DNA of 43,454 bases from JAWXBM01 sp034440115 (GCA_034440115.1 JAWXBM010000061.1:1-43454); one strand, 5' to 3'; counted from the first letter of the stretch, positions 24,481 through 33,094 are shown. The notes: generated from the letters alone by a model not told the origin. Numbers and translations: made by a program.

Positions 24481-25275
24481 ATGAACCAGGCTCGTCAGGT
24501 TACGGTCAACAATTGGCAGGCTGATGCCATCAGTCGTGGCGATGACCACATCGCGACGGAATGTCCGGTTGCGCTCACCTATAACCGCCTTTCGCATGTG
24601 GTTATGATGGTTACGCCGGATGACCTGGAGGATTTCGCGCTGGGCTTCAGCCTGACCGAAGGCATCATTGCTTCGCCGAACGACTTGCTGTCGGCGCGCG
24701 TTTTGCCACGTGAGGGTGGTATGGAAGTGGCCATGACGATTACCGAGCCCTGGTTCGATCAACTGGCCACGCAAAGACGTAACCTCGTTGGTCGCACCGG
24801 TTGCGGCTTGTGCGGGGCAGAACGTATTGAACAGGCTTTGCGCTACCCCGACCCAGTAACTGATTCGCTGCGGGTCAGCCACACTGCTATTCAGGCAGCT
24901 CTGGCCGATTTACAGCAAAATCAGCCCTTGCAAGCGCTGACGGGTGCCAGTCACGGCGCCGCCTGGTGCAGTCTGCAGGGTGAAATCCTGCTGTTGCGCG
25001 AGGATGTGGGGCGGCATAACGCGCTGGATAAATTGCTGGGTGCTTTGGCCAAGCGGGCTTTTGATCCGGCATCCGGATTCCTGTTGATTTCCAGCCGCGC
25101 CAGCTATGAAATGGTATTTAAAGCGGCCACCATGGGGGTGCAGTTACTGGTGGCGGTGTCGGCACCGACCACTCTGGCGATTGAGTTCGCCGAACGCTGT
25201 GGCCTCAGCCTGGTAGGTTTTGCCCGCCCGGGCAGGCACAATGTCTACAGTTTTGAACAACGCATCACTGCCTGA
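24481..25275 (+). CDS. fdhD: Formate dehydrogenase sulfurtransferase/accessory protein FdhD
   Basis: A 264-residue protein that passes sulfur from a cysteine desulfurase to the molybdenum cofactor before its insertion into formate dehydrogenase. The conserved redox pair CGLC is at residues 108-111. The signature DLEDFALGFSLTEGII, the EDVGRHNALDK motif and the SRASYEMV segment are intact. In many genomes this gene is called fdsC in the fdsGBACD operon. It lies 62 bases after fdsA, before fdsD, matching that order. No good ribosome-binding site precedes the ATG at 24481, so coupling with fdsA or a nearby alternative start is possible. Confidence 0.95.
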   Translation: MNQARQVTVNNWQADAISRGDDHIATECPVALTYNRLSHVVMMVTPDDLEDFALGFSLTEGIIASPNDLLSARVLPREGGMEVAMTITEPWFDQLATQRRNLVGRTGCGLCGAERIEQALRYPDPVTDSLRVSHTAIQAALADLQQNQPLQALTGASHGAAWCSLQGEILLLREDVGRHNALDKLLGALAKRAFDPASGFLLISSRASYEMVFKAATMGVQLLVAVSAPTTLAIEFAERCGLSLVGFARPGRHNVYSFEQRITA

Positions 25276-25276
25276 T

Positions 25277-25313
25277 CACAACACCAAGCACAACACCAAG
25301 CACAACGACCAAG
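25277..25313 (+). repeat. Short 12-base tandem repeat, three units
   Basis: CACAACACCAAG occurs twice exactly (25277-25288, 25289-25300) and a third time with one added G (25301-25313). It fills the gap between the fdhD stop and the fdsD start. It has no obvious structure and probably arose by slippage. Confidence 0.7.
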
Positions 25314-25319
25314 TACAAA

Positions 25320-25541
25320 ATGACCGGACACGAAATCAATGAACTACAAACCCTGGTCAAGATGGTCAATCAGATTGCCGCCAATTTCAGCTTTCACGAT
25401 GATGCGGTGGATCAGACCCTGGCTCATTTGCAGCGCTTCTGGGCGCCTGCCCTGAGGCAGCAGATGATCCAACATGTGGCTGCAGGCGGGGAAGGCCTGG
25501 ATGATCTGGCACTGCAGGCAGCACAACGGCTAACCGCCTGA
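25320..25541 (+). CDS. fdsD: NAD-dependent formate dehydrogenase, delta subunit
   Basis: A 73-residue helical protein with the FdsD pattern: a LVKMVNQIAANF stretch, then a HLQRFWAPALRQQM segment and a short C-terminal GLDDLALQAAQRL. Small FdsD proteins accompany the soluble NAD-linked formate dehydrogenases and help assemble or stabilise the complex. Their exact task is less well defined than that of the other subunits. The ATG at 25320 follows a run of tandem CACAACACCAAG repeats with no clear Shine-Dalgarno sequence. The position between fdhD and mobA supports the call. Confidence 0.9.
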   Translation: MTGHEINELQTLVKMVNQIAANFSFHDDAVDQTLAHLQRFWAPALRQQMIQHVAAGGEGLDDLALQAAQRLTA

Positions 25542-25555
25542 ATACCTCTAACTCA

Positions 25556-26173
25556 ATGGCGAAGCCTGTAGGTGTGATCCTTGCGGGTGGTCGCTCGCGG
25601 CGCATGGGCGGAGTGAACAAAGCGCTGCAGGATCTGGCCGGCAAGCCTTTGCTCAGCCATGTGATCACCAGGATGCAACCGCAATGCAGCAGCCTGTATC
25701 TTTCGGTTGAAGCAATAGACCCTGTGTGGGAGCGCTTTGGCCTGCCACAAGTTGCTGATATGCAGGCGGGCAGCAATGGGCCGCTGGGGGGTGTTCTGGC
25801 AGCGCTTGAAGCCATCAAGCAACCATCGGATTGGTTACTGCTGGTGCCCTGTGATGCACCATTCCTGCCGCTGGAACTGGCTGAGCGATTAAGCCAACAC
25901 GCACAACAAGAGCAAGCCTTATCTGCCCTGATTTCCTATCAGGATCAGTGGCAACCCACTTTTTCCCTTTGGCACACTGATTTGCTGCCCGCATTGCGAA
26001 TAGCGGTTGAGCAAGAGGGTCAGCGCGGCTTGAAGGAATTCCTGTCGACGCAGTCACCTGCAGTGCTGGATTGGCCAACGCAGCAGCCTTCTCCCTTTTT
26101 CAATATCAACAGCCCTGAAGACCTGGCAGCGACAGCAGCCTTGCTTGACCAGCAAGCCATGCCCATATCATGA
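25556..26173 (+). CDS. mobA: Molybdenum cofactor guanylyltransferase
   Basis: A 205-residue nucleotidyltransferase that joins GMP to molybdopterin, giving the MGD form used by formate dehydrogenases of the DMSO-reductase family. The N-terminal GTP-binding signature LAGGRSRRMGG (9-19) with the following Lys is intact. GPLGGVLAAL, VPCDAPFLP and the C-terminal FFNINSPEDL are standard MobA motifs. It starts 14 bases after the fdsD stop, so it belongs to the fds operon. The placement makes functional sense, because FdsA carries a bis-MGD cofactor. Confidence 0.95.
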   Translation: MAKPVGVILAGGRSRRMGGVNKALQDLAGKPLLSHVITRMQPQCSSLYLSVEAIDPVWERFGLPQVADMQAGSNGPLGGVLAALEAIKQPSDWLLLVPCDAPFLPLELAERLSQHAQQEQALSALISYQDQWQPTFSLWHTDLLPALRIAVEQEGQRGLKEFLSTQSPAVLDWPTQQPSPFFNINSPEDLAATAALLDQQAMPIS

Positions 26174-26212
26174 TCAAGCTAGCCAAAACCGGCATCCGAT
26201 TCGAAAACTGGA

Positions 26213-26752
26213 ATGACCATGCCTGCAGCAACTGAATTCATCGCCTTGAATATTGCCGTACTCACCTTGTCCGACACCCGCACCAGTGAAAACGACACCT
26301 CCGGCGATACGCTGGTGGCCTTGTTGACAGAAGCGGGTCACAAGTTGGCTGCGCGTGAGTTGATTCCAGATGATGTGTACCGCATGCGTGCCGTGGTCTC
26401 CAACTGGATTGCTGATCCAACCATTCACGCGGTGATTACCACCGGCGGCACCGGCCTGACGAATCGGGATTCCACGCCCGAAGCTTTGCGGCCGTTGTTT
26501 GATCAGCAGATTGACGGGTTCGGCGAGCTTTTTCGCCAGCTTTCCTATCTTGAAGTCGGTTCATCGACCTTGCAGTCGCGCTGCCTGGCCGGACTGGCGA
26601 ATCGCACCCTGGTTTTTTGCCTGCCGGGTTCCACCGGAGCTTGCCGAACCGGCTGGAATTCCATCCTCAAAGAGCAGTTGGACTCGCGCCACAAACCCTG
26701 CAATTTTGTCGGGTTAACCCTGGCTGTCGCAATCCCTGGCCACCAGCTTTGA
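26213..26752 (+). CDS. moaB: Molybdopterin adenylyltransferase-type protein MoaB
   Basis: A 179-residue MoaB/Mog-fold protein that adenylates molybdopterin before metal insertion. The signatures AVLTLSDTRT, TTGGTGLTNRD and FCLPGSTGACRTGW are present, ending with the usual RHKPCNF segment. Two possible ATG codons lie at 26213 and 26219; the first is used here. In E. coli MoaB itself is inactive and MogA does the reaction, but MoaB proteins of other bacteria are active. I infer activity because no mogA is seen in the window. It lies between mobA and moeA, the enzyme acting next in the pathway. Confidence 0.93.
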   Translation: MTMPAATEFIALNIAVLTLSDTRTSENDTSGDTLVALLTEAGHKLAARELIPDDVYRMRAVVSNWIADPTIHAVITTGGTGLTNRDSTPEALRPLFDQQIDGFGELFRQLSYLEVGSSTLQSRCLAGLANRTLVFCLPGSTGACRTGWNSILKEQLDSRHKPCNFVGLTLAVAIPGHQL

Positions 26753-26755
26753 AGC

Positions 26756-27991
26756 ATGGGCGGTGAAAAAGTCCGGGCTGCAGAGCGGGTTTCTGGTGAG
26801 CCGATGCTGACGGTTGCGGAGGCGCACAAGCAGTTGCTGGCTGCCAGGCAGCCTGCATTGCCAATCGAAGAAATTCCCCTTGGCCAAGCATTGGGTCGAG
26901 TGCTGGCACTGGATCAATACGCCATATTGGATGTGCCGCCTGCTGATAACAGTGCCATGGATGGTTATGCCTTTCGGCATGCTGATGTTGCAGGATCGGG
27001 GCAAAGGAAGCTGGAAATAAGCCAACGGATTGCAGCAGGATATAGTCCCGCAGCGCTTAAAGTCGGCACTGCCGCACGGATTTTCACCGGGGCAGAAATT
27101 CCACCAGGCGCGGATACGGTAGTGATGCAGGAAGACTGTGATGCTAGCGAAGAAAAGGTGCACGTTCGGGAATTACCCGAAGCTCTGGCCAATGTGCGTC
27201 CGCGTGGTCAGGATATCGCCGCGGGTCAGCTGTTATTGAATGCAGGTCATCGGCTGCGGGCCCAGGATCTGGGATTGCTGGCCTCACAGGGCCTGGCAAA
27301 AGTCTCCGTTTATACAAAACTGAAAGTGGCCTTGTTGTCTACCGGTGATGAATTGGTTGAGCCTGGCAAACCTTTGGCGGATGGACAAATCTATAACTCC
27401 AACCGCTTTACCCTGATGGGTTTGTTGCAAGGTTGGGGCTTCGAAGTGATCGACCTGGGCATTGCACCCGATCAGCCCGAAAGAATTCAAGCCATGTTGC
27501 AGGATGCCGCCAGCAAAGCGGATGTCATCATCAGCTCTGGCGGTGTTTCGGTAGGCGAAGAAGATCATGTCAAAGCCATAGTCGAAAAAATGGGTTCGCT
27601 TGATCTGTGGCGCATTGCCATCAAGCCCGGAAAGCCTTTTGCTTTTGGCCGAGTGCTGGGCAAACCCTTTCTCGGCCTGCCGGGTAATCCGGTGTCCGTG
27701 TTTGTAACCCTGATCATTATCGGTCGCCCGTTTTTGTTTGCTTGTCAGGGAATGCAGCCAAAAAGCCTGAACTTCAGCCGGGTTACCGCGTTGTTTGAAA
27801 AGGCCGGCAGCAGCCGTGAAGACTATCTGCGGGTGCGCTTGAGCGAGCAGGGTGTGGACCTGTACTCAAGCCAGAGCAGTGGCGTGTTGTTATCCACCAG
27901 CCACAGCGACGGCTTGGTAAGGCAGCCGCTGGGACGGGACATACGACCCGGTGACAGCGTGGATTTTATTCCCTACGCTCAATTTGGCTAG
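26756..27991 (+). CDS. moeA: Molybdopterin molybdenumtransferase MoeA
   Basis: A 411-residue enzyme that inserts molybdate into adenylated molybdopterin. Recognisable motifs are DNSAMDGYAFR, FTGAEIPPGADTVVMQED, STGDELVEPG, IYNSN, SSGGVSVGEEDHVK, KPGKPFAFG and LPGNPVS, which cover the expected domains. The C-terminal domain IV ends with the STSHSDGLVRQP region. The ATG at 26756 is three bases after the moaB stop. An internal ATG at 26804 would give a more usual N-terminus (MLTVAEAHKQLL), so the first sixteen residues are uncertain. It is the last of the cofactor genes that follow the formate dehydrogenase. Confidence 0.95.
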   Translation: MGGEKVRAAERVSGEPMLTVAEAHKQLLAARQPALPIEEIPLGQALGRVLALDQYAILDVPPADNSAMDGYAFRHADVAGSGQRKLEISQRIAAGYSPAALKVGTAARIFTGAEIPPGADTVVMQEDCDASEEKVHVRELPEALANVRPRGQDIAAGQLLLNAGHRLRAQDLGLLASQGLAKVSVYTKLKVALLSTGDELVEPGKPLADGQIYNSNRFTLMGLLQGWGFEVIDLGIAPDQPERIQAMLQDAASKADVIISSGGVSVGEEDHVKAIVEKMGSLDLWRIAIKPGKPFAFGRVLGKPFLGLPGNPVSVFVTLIIIGRPFLFACQGMQPKSLNFSRVTALFEKAGSSREDYLRVRLSEQGVDLYSSQSSGVLLSTSHSDGLVRQPLGRDIRPGDSVDFIPYAQFG

Positions 27992-28077
27992 CGCCAAAGG
28001 CCGGGTCGGCGCCGGCAGGCTTTCAGGTAGAATTGACTAAAGCGCGAATAGCCGCTACGGCGTTCACAGGATTCAGC

Positions 28078-28857
28078 ATGACACAGAATAAAGTGGCGCT
28101 TATAACGGCAGGTGCCAGCGGCATTGGATTGGCCATTGCCAGGCGTTTTCTGGCGGAAGGTTTGAAGGTGCATGTCTGCGATGTCTTCGCCAATGGCATT
28201 AAGGCATTGCCAGAAACACTGCCAGGGGCGACTGGAAGTGTGGCGGACGTGGCAGACATAGATCAGGTAGCCGCACTGTTTGACGATGTCGAGCGCGTCT
28301 ATGGCCGCCTTGATGTGCTGGTCAACAATGCCGGAATAGCGGGCCCCGTCAGTCGTTTTGAAGACATTAGTCCGCAAGATTGGAATCGCACCATCGAAGT
28401 CGACCTGAATGGTGTGTTTTATGTGACACGGCTGGCTATACCCCTGTTAAGGCGAGCCGGCGGCGGGTCCATTATCAATTTGTCGTCTACTGCAGGATTG
28501 TTTGGCTGCCCCATGCGCGCACCCTATGTGGCCAGTAAATGGGCCTTGATTGGGGTGACCAAAACCTTAGCCATGGAATTGGGCCCGGAGCAGATTCGGG
28601 TTAATGCCATTTGTCCAGGTAGTGTCAACGGCCCCAGAATTGAAGGCGTAATTGAACGGACGGCTGCAAGTAGCGGACAACAAATTGAAGATATCCGTAC
28701 CTCATGGACTGAGCAGATATCCATGCGCCGCTTTGTTGAGGCTGAAGACATTGCTGCAATGGCCTGGTTTCTGGCTTCCCCAGAGGGGCGTTACGTATCA
28801 GGACAATCTTTGGCGGTAGATGGTCATACCGAATCACTCTCCAGTCCTTTGGACTGA
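28078..28857 (+). CDS. Short-chain dehydrogenase/reductase
   Basis: A 259-residue classical SDR, probably NAD(H)-dependent. The Rossmann motif TAGASGIG has Asp in VHVCDVF at the end of the second strand, which favours NAD. NNAG, the catalytic Ser in NLSSTAG, and YVASK with Tyr and Lys are present, then the intact AICPGSVNGP loop. AGGA at 28068-28071 supports ATG 28078; the start at 28033 would add 15 residues unlike the family. The substrate is unknown. It leads a plus-strand run with the MDR oxidoreductase (34 bases after its stop) and the carboxylesterase, suggesting turnover of an ester-linked alcohol or ketone. Confidence 0.9.
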   Translation: MTQNKVALITAGASGIGLAIARRFLAEGLKVHVCDVFANGIKALPETLPGATGSVADVADIDQVAALFDDVERVYGRLDVLVNNAGIAGPVSRFEDISPQDWNRTIEVDLNGVFYVTRLAIPLLRRAGGGSIINLSSTAGLFGCPMRAPYVASKWALIGVTKTLAMELGPEQIRVNAICPGSVNGPRIEGVIERTAASSGQQIEDIRTSWTEQISMRRFVEAEDIAAMAWFLASPEGRYVSGQSLAVDGHTESLSSPLD

Positions 28858-28891
28858 CAATCTTTAAAAGGGTGTTAACAGGAATCTGAAT

Positions 28892-29878
28892 ATGAAAGCA
28901 GCATGGTTTGAACAATTTGGTAAAGCGGCGAATGTGCTGCAACTGGGCGAGCAGGAAAAGCCGACAGCGACGGCGGGTGAAGTGCTGGTGCGTTTGCAAG
29001 CCAGTGGTATCAATCCCTCCGATGTAAAAAAACGTGGCGGATCCTCGCCGGGCTTGTTGGAACAGGGCTGGGTGATTCCGCACAGCGATGGTGCTGGGAT
29101 AATCGAAGCGGTAGGTGAAGGCGTGGACGCAAGCCGCATCGGAAAAAGGGTCTGGGTCTACCAGGCGCAACATGGGCGGCGTTTCGGCACCGCGGCCGAG
29201 TACGTGAGTATCGACCAGCGCCGCGCCGCAGCTTTACCGAATGCGGCCAGTATGGAGCAAGGTGCCTGTTTGGGAATTCCTGCCATGACGGCACACCGCT
29301 GTGTGTTTGCGGATGGTCCGGTTGATGGCTTAACGATACTGGTCACAGGTGGTGCGGGCCGCGTGGGGCATTACGCCATCCAGTGGGCCGCAAAATCGGG
29401 CGCGAAGGTGATTGCCACCGCCAGCAATGATGCAGATGCGGCAGCTTGTCGTGAGGCCGGTGCTTTTGCGGTAGTGAACCATCGTGATGCGGAGTGGGCA
29501 AAGCAGGTGCTGGATGCCAATCAAGGCACGCGGGTAGATCGCGTGGTGGAAGTGGATTTTGGTGCCAACTTGCCCATGGTGCTGGACCTGTTACGCACCG
29601 GCGGTAGCATTGCGACTTACGCCTCCATGACCCAGGCCGAACCGAAGCTGCCTTTTTACCGCATGATGTTTAAGGATATCACTATCCACTTGGTGTTGGT
29701 TTATGAAATGCCCGAAGCAGCCAAGCAGCAGGCCATGGACGATATTGAACAATGGCTGGCAGCAGGCCGTCTGCAGCACCGGGTTGCCAAGTTACTGCCG
29801 CTGGAGAAGATTGTCGAAGCGCATCAGTACATCGAACAGGCTGCAGTTCGCGGCTGCGTAGTGTTGAGCATTTCATGA
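28892..29878 (+). CDS. MDR-family NADPH:quinone oxidoreductase-like protein
   Basis: A 328-residue medium-chain dehydrogenase of the zinc-free quinone oxidoreductase branch. The GroES-like part runs from MKAAWFEQFG to about 120 (SGINPSDVKKR, SDGAGIIEAVGEGV). The cofactor part has TGGAGRVGHYAIQWA. The cysteine and histidine zinc ligands of alcohol dehydrogenases are missing, so it reduces quinones or enones rather than alcohols. The stop shares bases with the ATG of the carboxylesterase (ATGA), so the two are translationally coupled. The natural substrate cannot be read from the sequence. Confidence 0.88.
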   Translation: MKAAWFEQFGKAANVLQLGEQEKPTATAGEVLVRLQASGINPSDVKKRGGSSPGLLEQGWVIPHSDGAGIIEAVGEGVDASRIGKRVWVYQAQHGRRFGTAAEYVSIDQRRAAALPNAASMEQGACLGIPAMTAHRCVFADGPVDGLTILVTGGAGRVGHYAIQWAAKSGAKVIATASNDADAAACREAGAFAVVNHRDAEWAKQVLDANQGTRVDRVVEVDFGANLPMVLDLLRTGGSIATYASMTQAEPKLPFYRMMFKDITIHLVLVYEMPEAAKQQAMDDIEQWLAAGRLQHRVAKLLPLEKIVEAHQYIEQAAVRGCVVLSIS

Positions 29879-31494
29879 ATCAGTCAGGAAATCTGAAAGT
29901 GAATTTTCATGCCATTTTGTCGAGCCTCTTTTTGATCATGTTGGTCCTGACAATTGCCAGCTGCGGAAAGGCGGCTCCGGAAGTCGTTGCCAATGGTGAA
30001 ACGCTGCAAGGCCAGTGGGATGATGAAGTGCCAAGCGTGGCGGTTTTTCGCGGCATACCTTTTGCCGCACCCCCAGTGGGTAATTTGCGTTGGCGGGCTC
30101 CACAGGCTCATGCAACTCGCTCTGGCACCGTCCGGGCGGTTAACTTCGCAGCGGTCTGCCCGCAGGGCGATTACATCGTGGATTGGTATGCAAAGGTTGC
30201 AGCGGCCTACGGTCATGGCCCGGAAGTCGTGCAGCGGCCTGTTGGCGAGAGCGAAGATTGCCTGTACCTGAATGTCTGGACGCCCAATCTGCACCCCGAA
30301 ACGCCACTGCCGGTTATGGTCTATGTGCATGGCGGAGCCAATCGGGGCGGCTGGTCTTATGAGCCCAATTACCTGGGTGAGCAATTGGCGGCCCGCGGGG
30401 TGGTTGTAGTATCGATCGCCTACCGTTTAGGGCCATTGGGTTTCTTTTCTCATCCGGCATTGGGCGATGGAAGTACTGAGGCCGTGGCTAATTTCGGTTT
30501 GCTGGATATCGCAGCAGCCTTGACCTGGGCGCGTGAAAATATCAGCCAATTCGGTGGTGCTGCAAATAATGTCACGGCCTTTGGCGAGTCGGCTGGTGCC
30601 GGTAACCTGATTGATCTTGCGTTGGCTACCGATCCTGAGGCTGCTCCACTTTTCGATCGTATGATTTCGCAAAGCATCGGCGGCTCAGTCAACCAACGCA
30701 GGTCCCTGCTGCAGGAACAGAAACTGGGTAGCAAGCTGGTGGCTGCCGCGGGGCTGGGCGATGCCGCAACTGCGGAGGAGCTGCGCAGCCTGACGCCCCA
30801 GGCGTTGATGAAAGCAGGCAAAGAGGCACTGACTGACCACTACTATGATGGCGTGATTGACGGCAGATTACTGGTGCAGCAGCCGGTAAATGGATTGACA
30901 GGGTCACAGGCTGCCAGGTTGGAAATCCTGATTGGAACCAATAAGGATGAATGGTTGATGTATGTAGACCCTTCGGCAGGGCAAGCAGAGCTGCAAAACT
31001 GGATACTGGAAACAGCGCCGGAGTTCTCTGGTACTTTGCGTGATGCGGTTTCGGATGAACCAGACAGTCGACGTGCTCTGGACCGTCTCATTACCGCGCA
31101 ACAAATGCTTTGCCCCAGTCGCCTGATTGCAGAAATGGCCAGCGCAGCGGGAGGGGAGGGTTACGTGTACTGGTTTACCCGCCAGCGTGAAGGCCACGGT
31201 GACTCATTGAGTGGCGAAACGCTGGGCGTTTACCACGGAGCTGAATTACCTTATGTCTTCAATCAGCATGATGATTGGTTGCCAACCAGCGAAGCAGATC
31301 AAGCAGCCACCGACGCGATGATGTCTTACTGGGTGTCTTTTGCTCAGGAAGGTTCGGTGCGCACTGAGGGTTTGCCGGAGTGGCCCATGTACATCGCTTC
31401 CAGCCCGTGGGTGATGAAACTGGATGAAAAGCCGGAATTGGTCAGCGTGTCCGATGCCTGGCTATGTCGTTATCTCACACGCCGACTGCCATAA
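29875..31494 (+). CDS. Type B carboxylesterase, predicted lipoprotein
   Basis: A 539-residue carboxylesterase of the cholinesterase-like family. The N-terminus has a hydrophobic segment ending LTIASC, a lipobox, so the protein should be anchored to a membrane by lipidated Cys and act in the periplasm or on the outer membrane. Hallmarks follow: VFRGIPFAAPPVG, SEDCLYLNVWTP, the oxyanion region YVHGGAN, the nucleophile elbow FGESAGAGN and a C-terminal VYHGAELPYVF with the catalytic His. Upstream in-frame codons back to 29752 lie inside the MDR gene, and the overlap ATGA at 29875 is the natural start. It is the last gene of the 28078-31494 run. Confidence 0.9.
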   Translation: MNQSGNLKVNFHAILSSLFLIMLVLTIASCGKAAPEVVANGETLQGQWDDEVPSVAVFRGIPFAAPPVGNLRWRAPQAHATRSGTVRAVNFAAVCPQGDYIVDWYAKVAAAYGHGPEVVQRPVGESEDCLYLNVWTPNLHPETPLPVMVYVHGGANRGGWSYEPNYLGEQLAARGVVVVSIAYRLGPLGFFSHPALGDGSTEAVANFGLLDIAAALTWARENISQFGGAANNVTAFGESAGAGNLIDLALATDPEAAPLFDRMISQSIGGSVNQRRSLLQEQKLGSKLVAAAGLGDAATAEELRSLTPQALMKAGKEALTDHYYDGVIDGRLLVQQPVNGLTGSQAARLEILIGTNKDEWLMYVDPSAGQAELQNWILETAPEFSGTLRDAVSDEPDSRRALDRLITAQQMLCPSRLIAEMASAAGGEGYVYWFTRQREGHGDSLSGETLGVYHGAELPYVFNQHDDWLPTSEADQAATDAMMSYWVSFAQEGSVRTEGLPEWPMYIASSPWVMKLDEKPELVSVSDAWLCRYLTRRLP

Positions 31495-31511
31495 GGCCCT
31501 TCGGCTACAGA

Positions 31512-32154
31512 TTAAGGTTGCGAATAGCCCCATGCCGGTGGTGGCAGGGGGATGGCCTCGCCAAGGTCCACGTGCACCTCAAAATGCCTTCCGGGACGGT
31601 TGAGTTGGTAGCGCATGGTCAGCTTATCGGGAAAGTCGATGGTCCAGGTATTACTCACTGAAACCTCCAAACCGTTGGTGATAAACAAAGCCTTGCTGGC
31701 CTCATCGGCTGGAAAGTTTTGCTGGGTTGCGGATCCAGCATCCAGGCTTCGGCCGCCATAGGGCGAGACTGCAATCCGGGCTGCCGTCCTGATGCAAATG
31801 TATGTGTTGGAAATCGATAGACCCGCTATGAAACGTGAGCACCCAGGTGCGGGATCGGTCTGCACCCACCTGCAAGGGCATGCGAATCACTGAATCCTCG
31901 CAATCCCGGATATGCACCACCAAAGGGTGGTCCCAGTCTGGGTTTGGTGCACTGTCCTGCATGATCCGGGCTGCGAAGGCTTGGCCGCAATAAGGCTGGA
32001 AAGCTTGCATAAACTTAGCTTGGTCCTGGGATGAGTCCCTTGAGGATCCAGTCGCCGATTCGCCTGCCAGCACATTTGCCAATCTATTGGGATGAACATT
32101 GAATACCAGCATCGCTGTGCTGATTAACACAATTTGGCGATTCCACCTGATCAT
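31512..32154 (-). pseudogene. Predicted secreted protein of unknown function, split by a one-base frameshift
   Basis: The gene begins MIRWNRQIVLISTAMLVF, a probable signal peptide. It continues through a FMQAFQPYCGQAFAAR segment and WVLTFHSGSIDFQHIHLHQDGSPD. At that point the frame breaks: one base removed from the AA at 31773-31774 lets the sequence continue DAVSPYGGRSLDAGSATQQ and on to PPPAWGYSQP in the next frame. Both halves share a pattern I associate with an uncharacterised exported family of proteobacteria (conserved YCG, HVREC-like and RPGRxFxV motifs). No function is known. It lies 82 bases downstream of the acyltransferase-domain gene on the same strand. It may be a true pseudogene or an assembly indel. 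Confidence 0.72.
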
Positions 32155-32236
32155 GGGTAATCCTCAACAATCAAACAAGTAAACTCAAGCATATTCGTCC
32201 GGGTCACAGCCCGGCAGCACCTGCTTTTTTCTAAAG

Positions 32237-32929
32237 TCAGATTTCCAGCAGCGTTTTCTGCAAAGCTTGCAGGAATCGTGCGCCCTGGACACCGTCCAAA
32301 GCACGATGATCACAGGACAAGGTTGCGTTCATGGCCGGAATCATGGGGCCGTCCATTTCCATCAGCAGAGGCCTCACCACGCCCACTGCGAGCATGGCGA
32401 TTTGTGGTGGATGAATGATGGCGCTGAACTGCGTAATGCCAAACATACCCAGGTTGGAAAGGCTCAGGCTGCCGGGTCGCAAGTCTTCAGGCATTAATTC
32501 CTGTCCCCGGGCACGCTCTACCAGTAGCCGCAGTTTGGAGGCAATTTCAGCGGCGTCGGCATCTTCCAGGCCAGCCAGTAAAGGGGCCACCAGTCCTTCG
32601 GCTGTATCTACCGCTATATTGATGGCGATGCCTGTCTGGCTATGCAGGCTGTTATAAATAAAATGGGCATTGATGGAAGGTTGTTGCTGGATGGCTCTGA
32701 CCACCGCCTGAACTATCAAGCAAGTTAGCGGAACGTCCAGCAGTTGCTGGGCATCCAGGGCGGCTCGCATATCCATTTCACGACTGAGATAAAAATGTGG
32801 AATGGTTTGCTTGGATGCAACCATTCGTTGCGCCCGGGTCCATTCGCTGCCAGACAGGCGTCTTATGGCAGAATCTGGTTCGCTTCGATTAGGAATTGAT
32901 ACTTCGGCAGTGTGTGTTTCTTCAGTCAT
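32237..32929 (-). CDS. Stand-alone 2-oxoacid dehydrogenase E2-type acyltransferase domain
   Basis: A 230-residue protein matching only the C-terminal catalytic domain of dihydrolipoyl acyltransferases. The domain opens RRLSGSEWTRAQRMVASKQTIPHFYLS (split here by residue 40) and has SLSNLGMFGI. The catalytic pair is in CDHRALDG (His208, Asp212). The lipoyl domain and the peripheral-subunit-binding domain normally found ahead of it are missing; instead there are about 20 polar residues. It therefore cannot carry its own lipoyl arm or dock E1/E3 in the usual way. It may be an acyltransferase using free acyl-CoA, or partner a separate lipoyl protein. No E1 or E3 gene is nearby. It diverges from the ferredoxin reductase gene. 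Confidence 0.86.
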   Translation of the reverse strand: MTEETHTAEVSIPNRSEPDSAIRRLSGSEWTRAQRMVASKQTIPHFYLSREMDMRAALDAQQLLDVPLTCLIVQAVVRAIQQQPSINAHFIYNSLHSQTGIAINIAVDTAEGLVAPLLAGLEDADAAEIASKLRLLVERARGQELMPEDLRPGSLSLSNLGMFGITQFSAIIHPPQIAMLAVGVVRPLLMEMDGPMIPAMNATLSCDHRALDGVQGARFLQALQKTLLEI

Positions 32930-33005
32930 TGAATGACTCAGGTTCCTTGGTTCGCCGGATTAACGGAGTTTCTGGTGCAAATCCAAGATTGAGTATACTT
33001 CAAGG

Positions 33006-33059
33006 CTGTTTTCGAAAACCGTCCGGTAAGTTTTTGTGGGCAGTTTTCTGCGGTATAGT
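33006..33059 (+). promoter_or_regulatory. Palindrome and possible promoter ahead of the ferredoxin reductase gene
   Basis: GTTTTCGAAAAC (33008-33019) is a perfect twelve-base palindrome in the 165-base gap between two divergent genes. A TATAGT at 33054-33059 is a fair -10 for the plus-strand gene starting at 33095, but the -35 is poor. An activator or repressor site is inferred. Confidence 0.35.
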
Positions 33060-33094
33060 TCCCCGCTTGCAACATCCAGGAAAGAATTAGCTCA

